Positions 38,399-47,228 of a stretch of DNA of 64,000 bases are shown here, in pieces (positions within the stretch are counted from its first letter, which is position 1; each line of letters starts with the position of its first letter). The notes below the pieces were generated by a model. That model ran no database searches, had not been told where the DNA came from, and worked only from the letters and a program-made list of their open reading frames with translations. The position numbers and the translations under genes were made by a program. The stretch spans positions 186,001-250,000 of the forward strand of contig JAITLV010000131.1 in the NCBI GenBank assembly GCA_031277685.1. The letters are read 5' to 3'. This stretch comes from Sphingobacterium sp. (GTDB lineage Bacteria; Bacteroidota; Bacteroidia; Sphingobacteriales; Sphingobacteriaceae).

Positions 38399-38932
38399 AT
38401 TCAGCTAAGAAAATGCAGCTTGCTAAAATCAGCCCTGATTAGCTTTAAACAAGGTTTATCAGAAAAATATTATTCTAATTCAATAAATTTTAAGGGTAAA
38501 ATAGTGCCAAATAGACTTTTTCGCTTTTTGCATTTTGGCAGTATTTTACCCCTTTTATATCAATATTTTTTTGTAGAGGGAAATCTGCTACTGAATTTTA
38601 TTTATTCCTCCACTCTTTGGCGAGTTTTTTATTTTTCTCAACTCCAAGACTCATTTCATACATTTTCGCTATCCGCATGATCGCTAATGATTTTTCCGCT
38701 GCATTATTCTTGTTATCGCAGATTTTCTCCACCACGAACAGCAGTCTCTTTTTTCTTTTTTTCAGTCGACTGCTTCCTGATGATCGTACCCGAATAAGTT
38801 ACCCCTACGATCGTGCTATAAGTACCATGGCTTTGTCAGGTATTTATGCTATGTACTATCGCAAATAAAAGTAAAAGCAAGGCAAAAAAACTAAGATTTG
38901 GTGACACGTATATTTTATTGGGACTCTTGCTT
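38399..38932. other. Gene-poor AT-rich region after the repeat array
   Basis: No convincing intact gene. Two plus-strand frames (38420-38680 and 38617-38868) are rich in Phe/Leu/Ser and look like antisense shadows; no promoter fits them. The first 200 bp are AT-rich with long T-runs. The right half contains a possible broken minus-strand gene, described separately. Confidence 0.6.
38598..38835 (-). pseudogene. Possible decayed gene, two broken minus-strand frames
   Basis: On the minus strand one frame is open for 40 codons (38835 to a stop at 38713-38715, including GTYSTIVGVTYSGTIIRKQS), and a shifted frame continues to a stop at 38598-38600 with AAEKSLAIMRIAKMYEMSL and a Lys-rich tail. The Lys/Glu-rich, helical look of both, against the unlikely hydrophobic plus-strand reading, suggests one gene interrupted by a frameshift. 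No start codon and no family can be named, so the call is weak. Confidence 0.25.
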
Positions 38933-38951
38933 GTACGGAAATATTACGTAC
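38933..38951. promoter_or_regulatory. Inverted repeat upstream of the antitoxin remnant
   Basis: GTACG and CGTAC arms (38933-38937 and 38947-38951) flank a 9-base AT-rich centre, 26 bp before the ATG of the DUF1778 remnant. Antitoxins of the ribbon-helix-helix class usually bind such sites to repress their own operon. Confidence 0.35.
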
Positions 38952-38977
38952 CTCTGTAAAGATTAATATTTACTACT

Positions 38978-39314
38978 ATGCCAACTTTGGCAAATGACCG
39001 TATAGACATAAGGATCAGTAAAGAGAATAAAGAACTCATAAAATATGCTGCTGAAATTAGTGAATTTAAGACGATTTCAGAATTCATTGTTTCGTTGGCT
39101 AAAAACGAAGCGAATTATTGAGGAAGAAACGAAATTCATTAAATCAATGGAGGATAAAGTACTATTCGTAGAGGCCTTATTAAATCCTCCCGCTCCTAAT
39201 AGTGCTCTAAAATCAGCTGTCGAGAATTATAACAATCTATTTACTTCAGATGATCCAAGTGATTTCAAACCATTCTGCGCGATTTCCTCACATATATTAA
39301 TGAATCCATCATAG
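38978..39314 (+). pseudogene. Frame-shifted DUF1778 (TacA-type) antitoxin
   Basis: The ATG at 38978 opens a 47-codon frame with a ribbon-helix-helix start (DRIDIRISKENKELIKYAA) typical of DUF1778 antitoxins, ending at TGA 39119-39121. The +1 frame then carries the expected C-terminal part: EEETKFIKSMEDKVLFVEA followed by LLNPPAPNSALKSAVENY, which resembles the toxin-neutralising tail. A single-base insertion or two-base loss near 39110-39120 would explain it. The partner GNAT acetyltransferase toxin (TacT) is not downstream; the FKBP gene runs in from the other side and overlaps the last bases. A sequencing error is the alternative. Confidence 0.65.
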
Positions 39315-39845
39315 AATCGCAATCAGTTCTATCTGGAATACCAAAGTGCATTCCCCTCCTTTTCGAGGCAATAGTTCCTCCTTGCCATAAGCTAAATGTG
39401 GCGGAAGATAGACCTGCCATATTGAGCCAACAGGCATCATGCACATTGCTTCCTGCCAACCAATAATCAGCTCATTAATGTAAAATGTTTCCGGCCGTTT
39501 ACGTTTATAAGAACTGTCAAATACCGTTCCGTCCAATAGCTCCCCTTTATAGTGACAGATTACTTTGGAGGTTTTCACCGGAATTTTACCGGCACCTTCC
39601 GTCAATATTTTATAGTGTAAGCCCGATGGACAGACGGTTATACCTTCTTGCGTCGCATTCTCTACTAGAAATGCGATCCCTTCCACCCTATTCTTTTCCG
39701 ATAACGCCGTAGCGCTGAGCTTATTTTTCTTTTTTTGTACCAAAGTGATATCGTTATAAATGCTATACTGCTGATCAGCACCGCCGGGTACAGCCTTAGT
39801 ATCGCTAGGGCTTTGTCCATTTGCGGAACAAAAAATACCGACCAA
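39309..39845 (-). CDS. FKBP-type peptidyl-prolyl isomerase, start codon apparently lost
   Basis: Catalyses cis-trans turns at proline in exported proteins. The FKBP domain covers the C-terminal two thirds: VICHYKGELLDGTVFDSSYK, GWQEAMCMMPVGSIWQVYLP and HLAYGKEE are the expected active-site stretches. The only available start in the reading frame is TTG at 39845 (then VGIFCSANGQ). Upstream, codons for KKPLLWPLVGIFC continue as a good signal sequence to a stop at 39873-39875, but there is no ATG: the DNA reads ATAAAAAG where ATGAAAAAG would restore a start. The gene may be broken or mis-sequenced, or use TTG and lack its signal. Confidence 0.8.
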   Translation of the reverse strand: MVGIFCSANGQSPSDTKAVPGGADQQYSIYNDITLVQKKKNKLSATALSEKNRVEGIAFLVENATQEGITVCPSGLHYKILTEGAGKIPVKTSKVICHYKGELLDGTVFDSSYKRKRPETFYINELIIGWQEAMCMMPVGSIWQVYLPPHLAYGKEELLPRKGGECTLVFQIELIAIL

Positions 39846-39883
39846 GGGCCAAAGTAACGGCTTTTTATTTTTTTAACGAAAAA

Positions 39884-39923
39884 ATGCAGTGATTTTGTAA
39901 GATTTCCTACAAAATCATTGCAT
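39884..39923 (-). terminator. Terminator of the OsmC-like gene
   Basis: 16-bp arms with one mismatch (39884-39899 and 39908-39923) and, on the minus strand, a T-rich run after the hairpin. It separates the OsmC-like gene from the FKBP gene. Confidence 0.75.
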
Positions 39924-39958
39924 TTCTATCACGCTATAGCGCCGTTTAAAAATAAACT

Positions 39959-40369
39959 TTATATCAAAACGGCTTTTAATGTTTTTTCAAAGCTAAATGC
40001 CTTGCTGACGGGACAATTCTCCTTTGCTTTTTGAGCAAGGTTTTGAAATTCAGACTCCTCAATAGTGGGCACTTTTGCGGTCAATTCCAGCTCAGAACGT
40101 ACGATTGCACCATTTTCAAACACGATGGTTGACACCGTTTTGAGTTCATCAGGTTCAAAGCCAGCTTCGGTCAGAAATGCACTCAACTGCATCGTAAAAC
40201 AGCCCGCATGTGCGGCAGCCAATAACTCTTCGGGGTTGGTGCCAATCCCATTCTCAAAACGTGTTGAAAATGAATATTGTGCCTGATCCAGCACTGTGCT
40301 ATCTGTTGTCAAATTTCCCTTACCATCTTTTAGATTCCCATTCCATAGGGCTGTTGCTTTTCTTCTCAT
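39959..40369 (-). CDS. OsmC family peroxiredoxin
   Basis: A 136-residue OsmC-type protein, only distantly like the OsmC-like protein at 28107. The first catalytic Cys is in ELLAAAHAGCFTMQLSAFL and the second in AKENCPVSKAFSFEKTL, so the thiol pair that reduces organic hydroperoxides is complete. N-terminal MRRKATALWNG is typical of the OsmC subgroup. It is a single-gene unit with its own terminator; stress induction is usual for the family but no stress-specific site is readable. Confidence 0.9.
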   Translation of the reverse strand: MRRKATALWNGNLKDGKGNLTTDSTVLDQAQYSFSTRFENGIGTNPEELLAAAHAGCFTMQLSAFLTEAGFEPDELKTVSTIVFENGAIVRSELELTAKVPTIEESEFQNLAQKAKENCPVSKAFSFEKTLKAVLI

Positions 40370-40570
40370 GATTATTCTTTTATCGTTATATAGTTATTAC
40401 TCATCAACTTTTCTTTACGGCAAAGGATACTGAAGACAATTCGTTTCAGTTCATTTGACGACGATCTTTATAGACAACAAATAAGCTGATAAAAAGTTGT
40501 ATTTTATTCTATGAAATCCTGTCGCACTTGAAGAGCATGTCTCGTTATTCAATATACTAAAACTAAACTC

Positions 40571-40819
40571 ATGAATAAATTAGCGTATCTCCTCATCTTA
40601 ACAGCATTCACTTCTTGTAAAACTCGTCAGCACACACAAGAGGCACTCATTCAGGATTGCCCCGAAGAAAAAATAGTCAATAAGATCCCCGGACCACCAG
40701 TAAAGGGGGAATCTGAGAAAATCTATTATATCTATCAGGGCAAAAAAGTTTCACCTAAACAATTTGATCAGGAATGGCTCGAAAAAAATTGTGAGATTAA
40801 GGAGACAGTCGTTTACTAA
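40571..40819 (+). CDS. Small lipoprotein, 82 aa
   Basis: Not a recognised family. The signal LLILTAFTSC gives a lipidated Cys, and the mature part is short, charged and Pro/Lys rich, with IYYIYQGKKVSPKQFDQEWL. It could be an outer-membrane or periplasmic anchor of unknown purpose. It is 202 bp from the OsmC gene with which it is divergent, and 52 bp ahead of the MFS gene, which has its own promoter element. Confidence 0.65.
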   Translation: MNKLAYLLILTAFTSCKTRQHTQEALIQDCPEEKIVNKIPGPPVKGESEKIYYIYQGKKVSPKQFDQEWLEKNCEIKETVVY

Positions 40820-40847
40820 TTTATTTCTAAAAACGAGCTCAAACACG

Positions 40848-40855
40848 TATTTTTG
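40848..40855 (+). promoter_or_regulatory. Bacteroidota -7 element for the MFS gene
   Basis: TATTTTTG, full match, 16 bp before the ATG at 40871. It also covers a possible TTG start at 40853, which argues against that start. Confidence 0.55.
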
Positions 40856-40870
40856 CCTAAAATTTTTAAA

Positions 40871-42055
40871 ATGACAATTTCTCTTCGGGAGGTCAACAAA
40901 AAGATTTTAGGCTATGTTTCTTTAACTTTCCTCGGTTATTTCACAATTGGCTTATCACTTGCGACCTTACCTATTTTTATTCATCAAGTTTTAGGATTTA
41001 ATACAATTATCGCCGGATTGGTGATCAGCGTGCAATATATTGCTACCTTTCTATTGCGGGGCTATGCCGGCAAAATTGTGGATACCAAAGGGCCCAAAGT
41101 ATCTGTCCAGCGCAGTATGTTCTTTTTCACACTTTCAGGAATCTTATTATTATTAGTTTTCTTATTCAGGTCCCAACCTTTCCTTAGTCTGGGGCTATTA
41201 TTGATTACCCGACTATTCACAGGTATCGGTGAGGGACTGGTCGGAGCCAGCCCTATTAATTGGGCACTACTGGAACTCGGTGATGAACATGCCGCTAAGG
41301 CAATCTCTTTTAACGGTATCGCTAGTTATGGAGCACTTGCTCTTGGGGCACCACTGGGTGTATTGATGGTTGATTACCTGAATTATGAATCATTGGGACT
41401 ACTTACCTGCGCCATTGGGATAGTGGGTTACCTCTACAGCAAATCAAAAACACCTTATCAGGTGATCAATAAAAAGACAGCGACGGTCAGTTTTAAACGT
41501 GTGCTTTTTATTGTCGCCCCATTTGGCGCTTGTCTTGCCCTGGGTGGTCTCGGCTTTGGTAGTATTTCCACCTTTATGACGCTTTACTATGAGCATTTCA
41601 ACTGGCAGAATGGAGCGGCATGTCTGACAATCTTTGGTGTTTTCTTTATTTTGACAAGGCTTGTATTCAATAAGGCGATTGATCAATATGGCGGTTTACG
41701 TGTCGCCCTCGTAAGTCTTTTTGTGGAAACATTAGGCTTATTAGTTATTGCATTAGCCCTTCAGCCGATGTGGACCTTGGTCGGAGCCGCACTGACGGGA
41801 CTGGGTTTTTCGCTTGTTTTTCCTGCGCTTGGCGTAGAGGCAATAAAAAGGGTACAGCAGAGTCAACAGGGTTCAGCACTAGCCGCCTACGGTTTATTTA
41901 TTGATATTTCACTGGGCATTACAGGACCACTGATCGGTTTTGTAGCCAATAATATAGGAATGACCGGTATCTATCCGTTCAGCGCCATTATGGTTTCCAT
42001 TGGTTTTGCGGTGGTAGGAAATTTACTATATAACCAAAAGACAACGCTCGCCTAA
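40871..42055 (+). CDS. MFS transporter
   Basis: A 394-residue, twelve-helix permease of the major facilitator superfamily, starting MTISLREVNKKILGYV. The conserved cytoplasmic loop appears as RGYAGKIVDTKGPKVSVQRS and its second-half counterpart as NKAIDQYGGLRVAL. The family resembles the YfcJ/YhhS (arabinose/drug-type) group; the substrate is unknown. The ATG at 40871 is chosen over the TTG at 40853 because the -7 element overlaps the TTG. Confidence 0.85.
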   Translation: MTISLREVNKKILGYVSLTFLGYFTIGLSLATLPIFIHQVLGFNTIIAGLVISVQYIATFLLRGYAGKIVDTKGPKVSVQRSMFFFTLSGILLLLVFLFRSQPFLSLGLLLITRLFTGIGEGLVGASPINWALLELGDEHAAKAISFNGIASYGALALGAPLGVLMVDYLNYESLGLLTCAIGIVGYLYSKSKTPYQVINKKTATVSFKRVLFIVAPFGACLALGGLGFGSISTFMTLYYEHFNWQNGAACLTIFGVFFILTRLVFNKAIDQYGGLRVALVSLFVETLGLLVIALALQPMWTLVGAALTGLGFSLVFPALGVEAIKRVQQSQQGSALAAYGLFIDISLGITGPLIGFVANNIGMTGIYPFSAIMVSIGFAVVGNLLYNQKTTLA

Positions 42056-42085
42056 GTATGTGAAGCCCGTCTGACCCGATCTACA

Positions 42086-42117
42086 AAAAAAGGCTAACCA
42101 AATGGTTAGCCTTTTTT
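42086..42117. terminator. Terminator between MFS gene and fabV
   Basis: Perfect 15-bp arms (AAAAAAGGCTAACCA and complement) around a two-base spacer, with A/T runs at both ends; it serves both convergent genes. Confidence 0.9.
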
Positions 42118-42134
42118 ATATGCGTATCTTTATA

Positions 42135-43337
42135 TTAGTTTTCAATACTTGGAACAGCAACGACTTCATTCGTATCAGCCTCGTAATCTATACCATCAAA
42201 GTTAAAACCAAATAAATTGAAGAATTCATTGCGGTAACCTGCGATATCGGAGATTTCAGCTAGGTTTTCTGTATTTGCTTTCTCCCATAATGCTGCAACT
42301 TCTGCTTGAACATCCGCACGCATCTCAAGATCATCCACACGGATTCTTCCTTTATCATCAAGCAATACGTTGCCATCAGCAGTATACAGACGCTCTGCAA
42401 ACAAACGTTGCATTTGTTCAATCGTACCCTCATGGATGCCTTTTTCTTTCATCACCTTGTATAATAGCGAGATGTATAAAGGTACCACCGGAATCGCTGA
42501 ACTAGATTGTGTCACCAAAGCTTTGTTAACAGAAACATAAGCTACGCCATGAAGGTCACTTAAGATCGCGTTGATAGCAGGTACAGTACCCTCCAAATCA
42601 TCTTTCGCACGACCGATTGTTCCGTTACGATAGATCGGATAAGTCAATTCAGGGCCAATATAAGAATAGGCAACTGTTTTTGCACCTTCAGCCAAAACAC
42701 CAGCGGCTTTTAAATCTTCTATCCAAAATTTCCAATCTTCCCCTCCCATTACAGCAACTGTATTGGCGATATCCTCATTATTTTCTACAGGTTGAATTGT
42801 AATATCCGACACAACACCTGTATGGAAGTCCACTGTTTTATTGGTAAAAGGCTCCTGTATAGGTTTTAAAACAGAAGCATGTGCAACGCCTGTTTTTGGA
42901 TGTGTACGACGTGGAGAAGCTAAACTGTAAACGATTAAATCAACTTGTCCAAGATCTTTTTTGATCAGCTCAATGGTCTGTTGTTTAATATCATCCGAAA
43001 AGGCATCACCATTGATACTTTTAGCGTATAGCCCAGCGTTTTGGGCTTCTTTTTCAAAAGCTGCAGAATTGTACCAACCAGCAGTTCCCGGTTTACCTTC
43101 TGCTGCAGGTTTTTCAAAAAATACACCGATTGTAGCAGCTCCAGAACCAAATGCTGCGGAAATCCGGGATGCAATACCAAATCCTGTGGAAGCACCGATC
43201 ACCAATACTTTCTTTGGACCGTTCGCGATCTCACCTTTTGATTTCACGTATTCAATTTGATTTTTAATGTTTTGCGCAGCCCCTTGTGGATGCGAGGTTA
43301 AACAAATAAAACCTCTAGTTCTTGGTTGTATAATCAT
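42135..43337 (-). CDS. fabV: Enoyl-ACP reductase FabV
   Basis: Reduces trans-2-enoyl-ACP (or -CoA) with NADH in the last step of each fatty-acid elongation cycle. At 400 residues it is the long FabV/Ter type rather than FabI. The protein starts MIIQPRTRGFICLTSHPQG, a family hallmark, followed by the dinucleotide loop VLVIGASTGFGIASRI and the catalytic region around YSYIGPELTYPIYRNGTIG. FabV enzymes are naturally insensitive to triclosan. It is a single-gene unit. Confidence 0.95.
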   Translation of the reverse strand: MIIQPRTRGFICLTSHPQGAAQNIKNQIEYVKSKGEIANGPKKVLVIGASTGFGIASRISAAFGSGAATIGVFFEKPAAEGKPGTAGWYNSAAFEKEAQNAGLYAKSINGDAFSDDIKQQTIELIKKDLGQVDLIVYSLASPRRTHPKTGVAHASVLKPIQEPFTNKTVDFHTGVVSDITIQPVENNEDIANTVAVMGGEDWKFWIEDLKAAGVLAEGAKTVAYSYIGPELTYPIYRNGTIGRAKDDLEGTVPAINAILSDLHGVAYVSVNKALVTQSSSAIPVVPLYISLLYKVMKEKGIHEGTIEQMQRLFAERLYTADGNVLLDDKGRIRVDDLEMRADVQAEVAALWEKANTENLAEISDIAGYRNEFFNLFGFNFDGIDYEADTNEVVAVPSIEN

Positions 43338-43498
43338 CTTGATGAATTTTCTTACTACTTGTTTTATTGATTAGGCAAAATAAGGAATTTTAAATGAGAA
43401 AATCGCCATAAAAATCAATTACTTTTTGTTTCATTTCCAATTAAACACACTTTTGTTTACTTTCACTGTTCTAAATAGACAGCGCATTCATTTGATTT

Positions 43499-44437
43499 AT
43501 GTCCTTCCAATTTACAATAAAAAACAATAAAAATACGGCACTTTTTTTTGGAATATTAGCCGCATTATTTTTCGCAAGTACCTTTGTCTTAAACCGTATT
43601 ATGGCTGTTTCGGGAGGAAGCTGGCAATGGACTGCATCATTGCGCTTTCTATGGATGCTCCCAATTTTATTTGTGATCGTTTCCATTAGAGGCAACTTGG
43701 CCCCGCTTTTTCAGGCCATTAAATCCAATCTATTGCAGTGGTTATTATGGAGTACCATAGGTTTTGGCCTATTTTATGCGACACTTACATTTGGTGCAAG
43801 TTTCGGCCCTTCCTGGCTGGTAGCCAGCACCTTTGAATTTACGATTATTGCAGGGATGTTTATTGGACCGCTACTAGAGAAAAGAAGTCAACGAAAAGGA
43901 ATATCCAAAGCATCATTACTTTTTTCCATCATTATTTTTCTTGGCATCGTGCTGATGCAAATCTCCGAAGCTCGGGCGACCTCCGTAAAATCCATGCTAC
44001 TCGGTACTATCCCTGTATTGATCGGCGCAATTGCCTATCCCCTGGGCAACCGTAAAATGATGCAAATTGCGGGCAATAAGCTGGATGCCTTCCAACGGAC
44101 ACTTGGGATGACACTATGTAGCATGCCATTTTGGATCCTGCTCAGCAGCTTCGGTTATATGGATAGCGGCTTTCCAACAGAAAGCCAGCTGTTACAAACC
44201 TTACTGGTCGCCATTTTTTCGGGCGTAATAGCTACCCTCCTATTCTTTACAGCGACAGATATCGTCCGCCGCGACCCCAAAGCGCTCGCCGCGATAGAAG
44301 CGACGCAGGCGATGGAGGTAATCTTTACGCTTTTTGGGGAAATCATCCTATTGCATGCAGCACTTCCCAATAGCTACTCCTGTGCTGGAATTGGCCTGGT
44401 CGTCATTGGAATGATATTACATAGCCGCGCACACTAA
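43499..44437 (+). CDS. DMT superfamily (EamA/EmrE-like) transporter
   Basis: A 312-residue membrane protein with about ten hydrophobic segments arranged as two repeats of five, the usual drug/metabolite transporter pattern. The start MSFQFTIKNNKNTALFFGIL leads straight into helix 1. The multidrug-resistance efflux transporter group is the best match; the substrate is unknown. It is convergent with the ABC exporter gene, 16 bp away, and no terminator is evident there. Confidence 0.85.
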   Translation: MSFQFTIKNNKNTALFFGILAALFFASTFVLNRIMAVSGGSWQWTASLRFLWMLPILFVIVSIRGNLAPLFQAIKSNLLQWLLWSTIGFGLFYATLTFGASFGPSWLVASTFEFTIIAGMFIGPLLEKRSQRKGISKASLLFSIIIFLGIVLMQISEARATSVKSMLLGTIPVLIGAIAYPLGNRKMMQIAGNKLDAFQRTLGMTLCSMPFWILLSSFGYMDSGFPTESQLLQTLLVAIFSGVIATLLFFTATDIVRRDPKALAAIEATQAMEVIFTLFGEIILLHAALPNSYSCAGIGLVVIGMILHSRAH

Positions 44438-44453
44438 AGTCCTGAATCAGATT

Positions 44454-46247
44454 TTATCGTTTTTCGTCTGTTTGTAAAGTCTTACTGATTTTACTCAGAT
44501 TCAAACTATTGGCCATTGCGGAAAAGATTTCGTAATAGGTACCTTTTTGCAGATAGAGATCTTCATGTTGGCCCTGTTCAACAACATGCCCTTTCTCCAT
44601 CACTACAATCGCATTTGAATCAATAATCTGAGAGATACTATGTGATACAATAATTACGGTACGATCTTTCTTGATCGCATCGAGACTATTTTTAATTTGC
44701 TCCGTAGCAATCGCATCCAAATTTGCGGTAGGTTCATCCAGAAAAATAATAGGTGGGTTTTTTAGAAATAAACGTGCGATCGCGATCCGCTGCTGTTGTC
44801 CACCAGAAAGCGATTGCGCATCTGTATCATATCCCTTTGGCAGCTCCATGATCTGCTGATGAATATAAGCCTTTTTTGCCGCTTCCACGATTTCATCTGG
44901 GGAACTTCCCATCTTACCATATTCTATATTTTCAAATATTGTCCCTTTAAAAATATGATTGCGCTGTAGCACCATACCGATATGCTGCCTGAGGAATGCG
45001 GTATCATAATCCGCTAGATCAACGCCATCCAGTAAGATCTGTCCCTTTGTTGGCTCATAAAATTTATCCAATAAATTGATAATCGTACTTTTCCCGGCAC
45101 CGCTTAATCCCACTAGGGCAGTTATTTCATTGGGTTTAATCTCAAAATTGACATCTTTTAACGCATGGGTCCCATTAGGGTAATCGAAGGAGACATGACG
45201 TAACGCCAGATGTCCACGAATTTGTGTAGGTCGGTAAGTCCCTTTTGATTCAATCTGATCATCGGATTCCAGGATCTCAAAAAAGGACTCTGAATAAATC
45301 AAGGCATCATTTACCTCATCATAGATCCGATGCAATTGACGGATCGGTGCCGAAACATTGTTAAACAGCATAATATGAAACATGATCGCCCCGATTGTAA
45401 TCTGCCCGGATAGTACCAGATATGCAGTCAATACAATAATTATAACAACCGCAATTTGTTCAACGAAATTTTTTATACTATCGTAAAAGAAGCTCGTTTT
45501 TCGGGTTTCCATCTGATTCTCGGTCATTTCGTATTGAATCTTTTCATGCCGTTTTGCTTCTTCAGGCTCCCTTACAAAAGATTTGATCACCAGTATTGAA
45601 TCAATCAGTCCGATAATCCGATTATTTTTCGATTCCCTGTACTTGCGCATCTGCCGTCTAAACCCCGTCAGTTTTGAAGCCTGTGTCTGACTAATATAAA
45701 GATAGAGTGGAATGACGGCGAGTCCGACCAATCCAACATATACATTCGCATAAAACATACAGATCAGCGCAATAATTGCATTGGCAAATAAGGGTAGAAT
45801 ATCAATAAAAAAATTCTGGACCAAACGCGTCAATGAACTGATACCAGCATCGATACGCGTCGCCAGCTTTCCGCTTTCGTTATCTGCTGAAGTATAAAAG
45901 GCAAGCTTATAGGTCAGAATCCGACTGACGATAGCCTGTGAAAAATCCCGGGCAATGTAAATCCGCAGTTTCTCTCCATAAAATTTTTGCCCAAACTGAA
46001 CCAGTGCATAGATAATTTCCTTGAGTAACAATACCGCACTGATAATCCCGACGATATACATCCCTTTGGACAGGGGTTCTTTGGCCACCATCATGGCGTT
46101 AATGGTATCCACGGTGTATCGTAGAATGAAGGCATTGATCTGCGCAGCAAATGATCCCACCACAGTCAGGAGCAATGTATAAACAATTAATTTACGGTAA
46201 GGACGGGCAAAAGGAACAATCTTTTTAAACAGCTGCGGAATAGTCAT
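44454..46247 (-). CDS. ABC exporter (fused membrane and ATPase domains)
   Basis: A half-size exporter, 597 residues from the ATG at 46245-46247 (MTIPQLFKKI); the ORF start ten codons further up is less likely. About six helices in the first 320 residues are followed by an ATPase domain with Walker A GLSGAGKST, signature LSGGQQQRIAIARL and Walker B IIFLDEPTANLD. It works as a dimer and probably exports lipid, peptide or drug-like molecules; the sequence does not say which. Confidence 0.92.
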   Translation of the reverse strand: MTIPQLFKKIVPFARPYRKLIVYTLLLTVVGSFAAQINAFILRYTVDTINAMMVAKEPLSKGMYIVGIISAVLLLKEIIYALVQFGQKFYGEKLRIYIARDFSQAIVSRILTYKLAFYTSADNESGKLATRIDAGISSLTRLVQNFFIDILPLFANAIIALICMFYANVYVGLVGLAVIPLYLYISQTQASKLTGFRRQMRKYRESKNNRIIGLIDSILVIKSFVREPEEAKRHEKIQYEMTENQMETRKTSFFYDSIKNFVEQIAVVIIIVLTAYLVLSGQITIGAIMFHIMLFNNVSAPIRQLHRIYDEVNDALIYSESFFEILESDDQIESKGTYRPTQIRGHLALRHVSFDYPNGTHALKDVNFEIKPNEITALVGLSGAGKSTIINLLDKFYEPTKGQILLDGVDLADYDTAFLRQHIGMVLQRNHIFKGTIFENIEYGKMGSSPDEIVEAAKKAYIHQQIMELPKGYDTDAQSLSGGQQQRIAIARLFLKNPPIIFLDEPTANLDAIATEQIKNSLDAIKKDRTVIIVSHSISQIIDSNAIVVMEKGHVVEQGQHEDLYLQKGTYYEIFSAMANSLNLSKISKTLQTDEKR

Positions 46248-46360
46248 AGCGAATAGATAATAATGAGCATGAAACAAGCAAGTATGATGCTTTGTTTAAA
46301 AATAAATAGAAAATAAGATAAATCCAACGCCCAGAAGCTGAAATACAATGGCAAAAAAAA

Positions 46361-46385
46361 GTCGCATCACACACTGTGATACGAC
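46361..46385 (-). terminator. Terminator of the nuclease/DUF4268 pair
   Basis: 11-bp arms with one mismatch (GTCGCATCACA / TGTGATACGAC), 3-base loop, and on the minus strand a run of T after the hairpin. It ends the transcript of the S1/P1 nuclease. Confidence 0.8.
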
Positions 46386-46411
46386 TCCTATACCAAGAAA
46401 TATAAACAGGT

Positions 46412-47206
46412 TTATCCAAAAATACGGTTCAGCACCTTGGCTAGGCGCAAACCACCTTTCAATAAACACTGCTCCATGATATCCTTATTCTGATAAACAT
46501 AGGAATAAGATAAATTAGCATTGTTGGCGACATCAGCATAAATCTTTTCAGCAAGTTGATTCGATTCATACAACCAGTTGGACAGCTCACCCGCAGCTAA
46601 TTGCTCATTCTCTTTTTTACTATTGATATCCAGTACAGTTGCATATTCCGTGTAACTATACTTCTCATTATCGACTAGATCACTGTCCCAGACACGGTGA
46701 ATATTGGATTTTTTTCCGAACCAGCTCACCTCAATCTTATTTCCGCCCTGATCTTCTGCACGACTGACGTGCATAGGCTGATGCGCATCACCCAAAATAT
46801 GGATCAAGAAGTAGAGATTCTGTTTCTGCTGATCCAATGAACTATTTTTATCCGCAAAAGACTGTTCCATACGAATTGCTGTTTTGTATAGATTTTCATC
46901 AGCGGAATTTTCAAGTCCTTGTTGAAATTCTGCCCACGGTAGGTTTGCGTTTAAATTTATAAAATGGGAATTGCCTAATTTTTTAAATTCCGGGTTAGGA
47001 TCAGATTTGATAAAGTCGCCCCAATTCGCCCAGTATGCCAACTTTTGCTGTCCAATGATTTTTCCAATATTCTTTTTTGCTTTCTTATTCAGATGGCGTT
47101 CAGCGATTTCAGCTACGACCCGATGCCCAATGGTTCCCCAAGCAAATACCGATGAAAGTTGAAAGCACAAAGCCACAGCCAACAAACCCTTAATCATTTT
47201 TTTCAT
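46412..47206 (-). CDS. S1/P1-type nuclease, secreted
   Basis: A zinc-dependent single-strand nuclease of the S1/P1 class, 264 residues. The signal peptide ends SSVFA, after which the mature protein starts WGTIGHRVVAEIAERHL, the N-terminal Trp and His being ligands of the three-zinc site. Other ligand stretches are HILGDAHQPMHVSRAEDQGG and NIHRVWDSDLVD. Such enzymes degrade RNA and single-stranded DNA outside the cell, perhaps to obtain phosphate or nucleosides. The DUF4268 gene is 22 bp upstream in the same direction. Confidence 0.93.
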   Translation of the reverse strand: MKKMIKGLLAVALCFQLSSVFAWGTIGHRVVAEIAERHLNKKAKKNIGKIIGQQKLAYWANWGDFIKSDPNPEFKKLGNSHFINLNANLPWAEFQQGLENSADENLYKTAIRMEQSFADKNSSLDQQKQNLYFLIHILGDAHQPMHVSRAEDQGGNKIEVSWFGKKSNIHRVWDSDLVDNEKYSYTEYATVLDINSKKENEQLAAGELSNWLYESNQLAEKIYADVANNANLSYSYVYQNKDIMEQCLLKGGLRLAKVLNRIFG

Positions 47207-47228
47207 TGTTGTATCTATTTTAATTTAA

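Noticed and set aside
38420..38868. Two plus-strand genes of 83-86 codons after the repeat array
   Set aside because: Their products are Phe/Leu/Ser-rich with no promoter or family likeness; they look like the antisense reading of AT-rich or decayed minus-strand sequence.
40853..40870. TTG start of the MFS transporter
   Set aside because: The TTG lies within the -7 promoter element; the ATG at 40871 is a better start.
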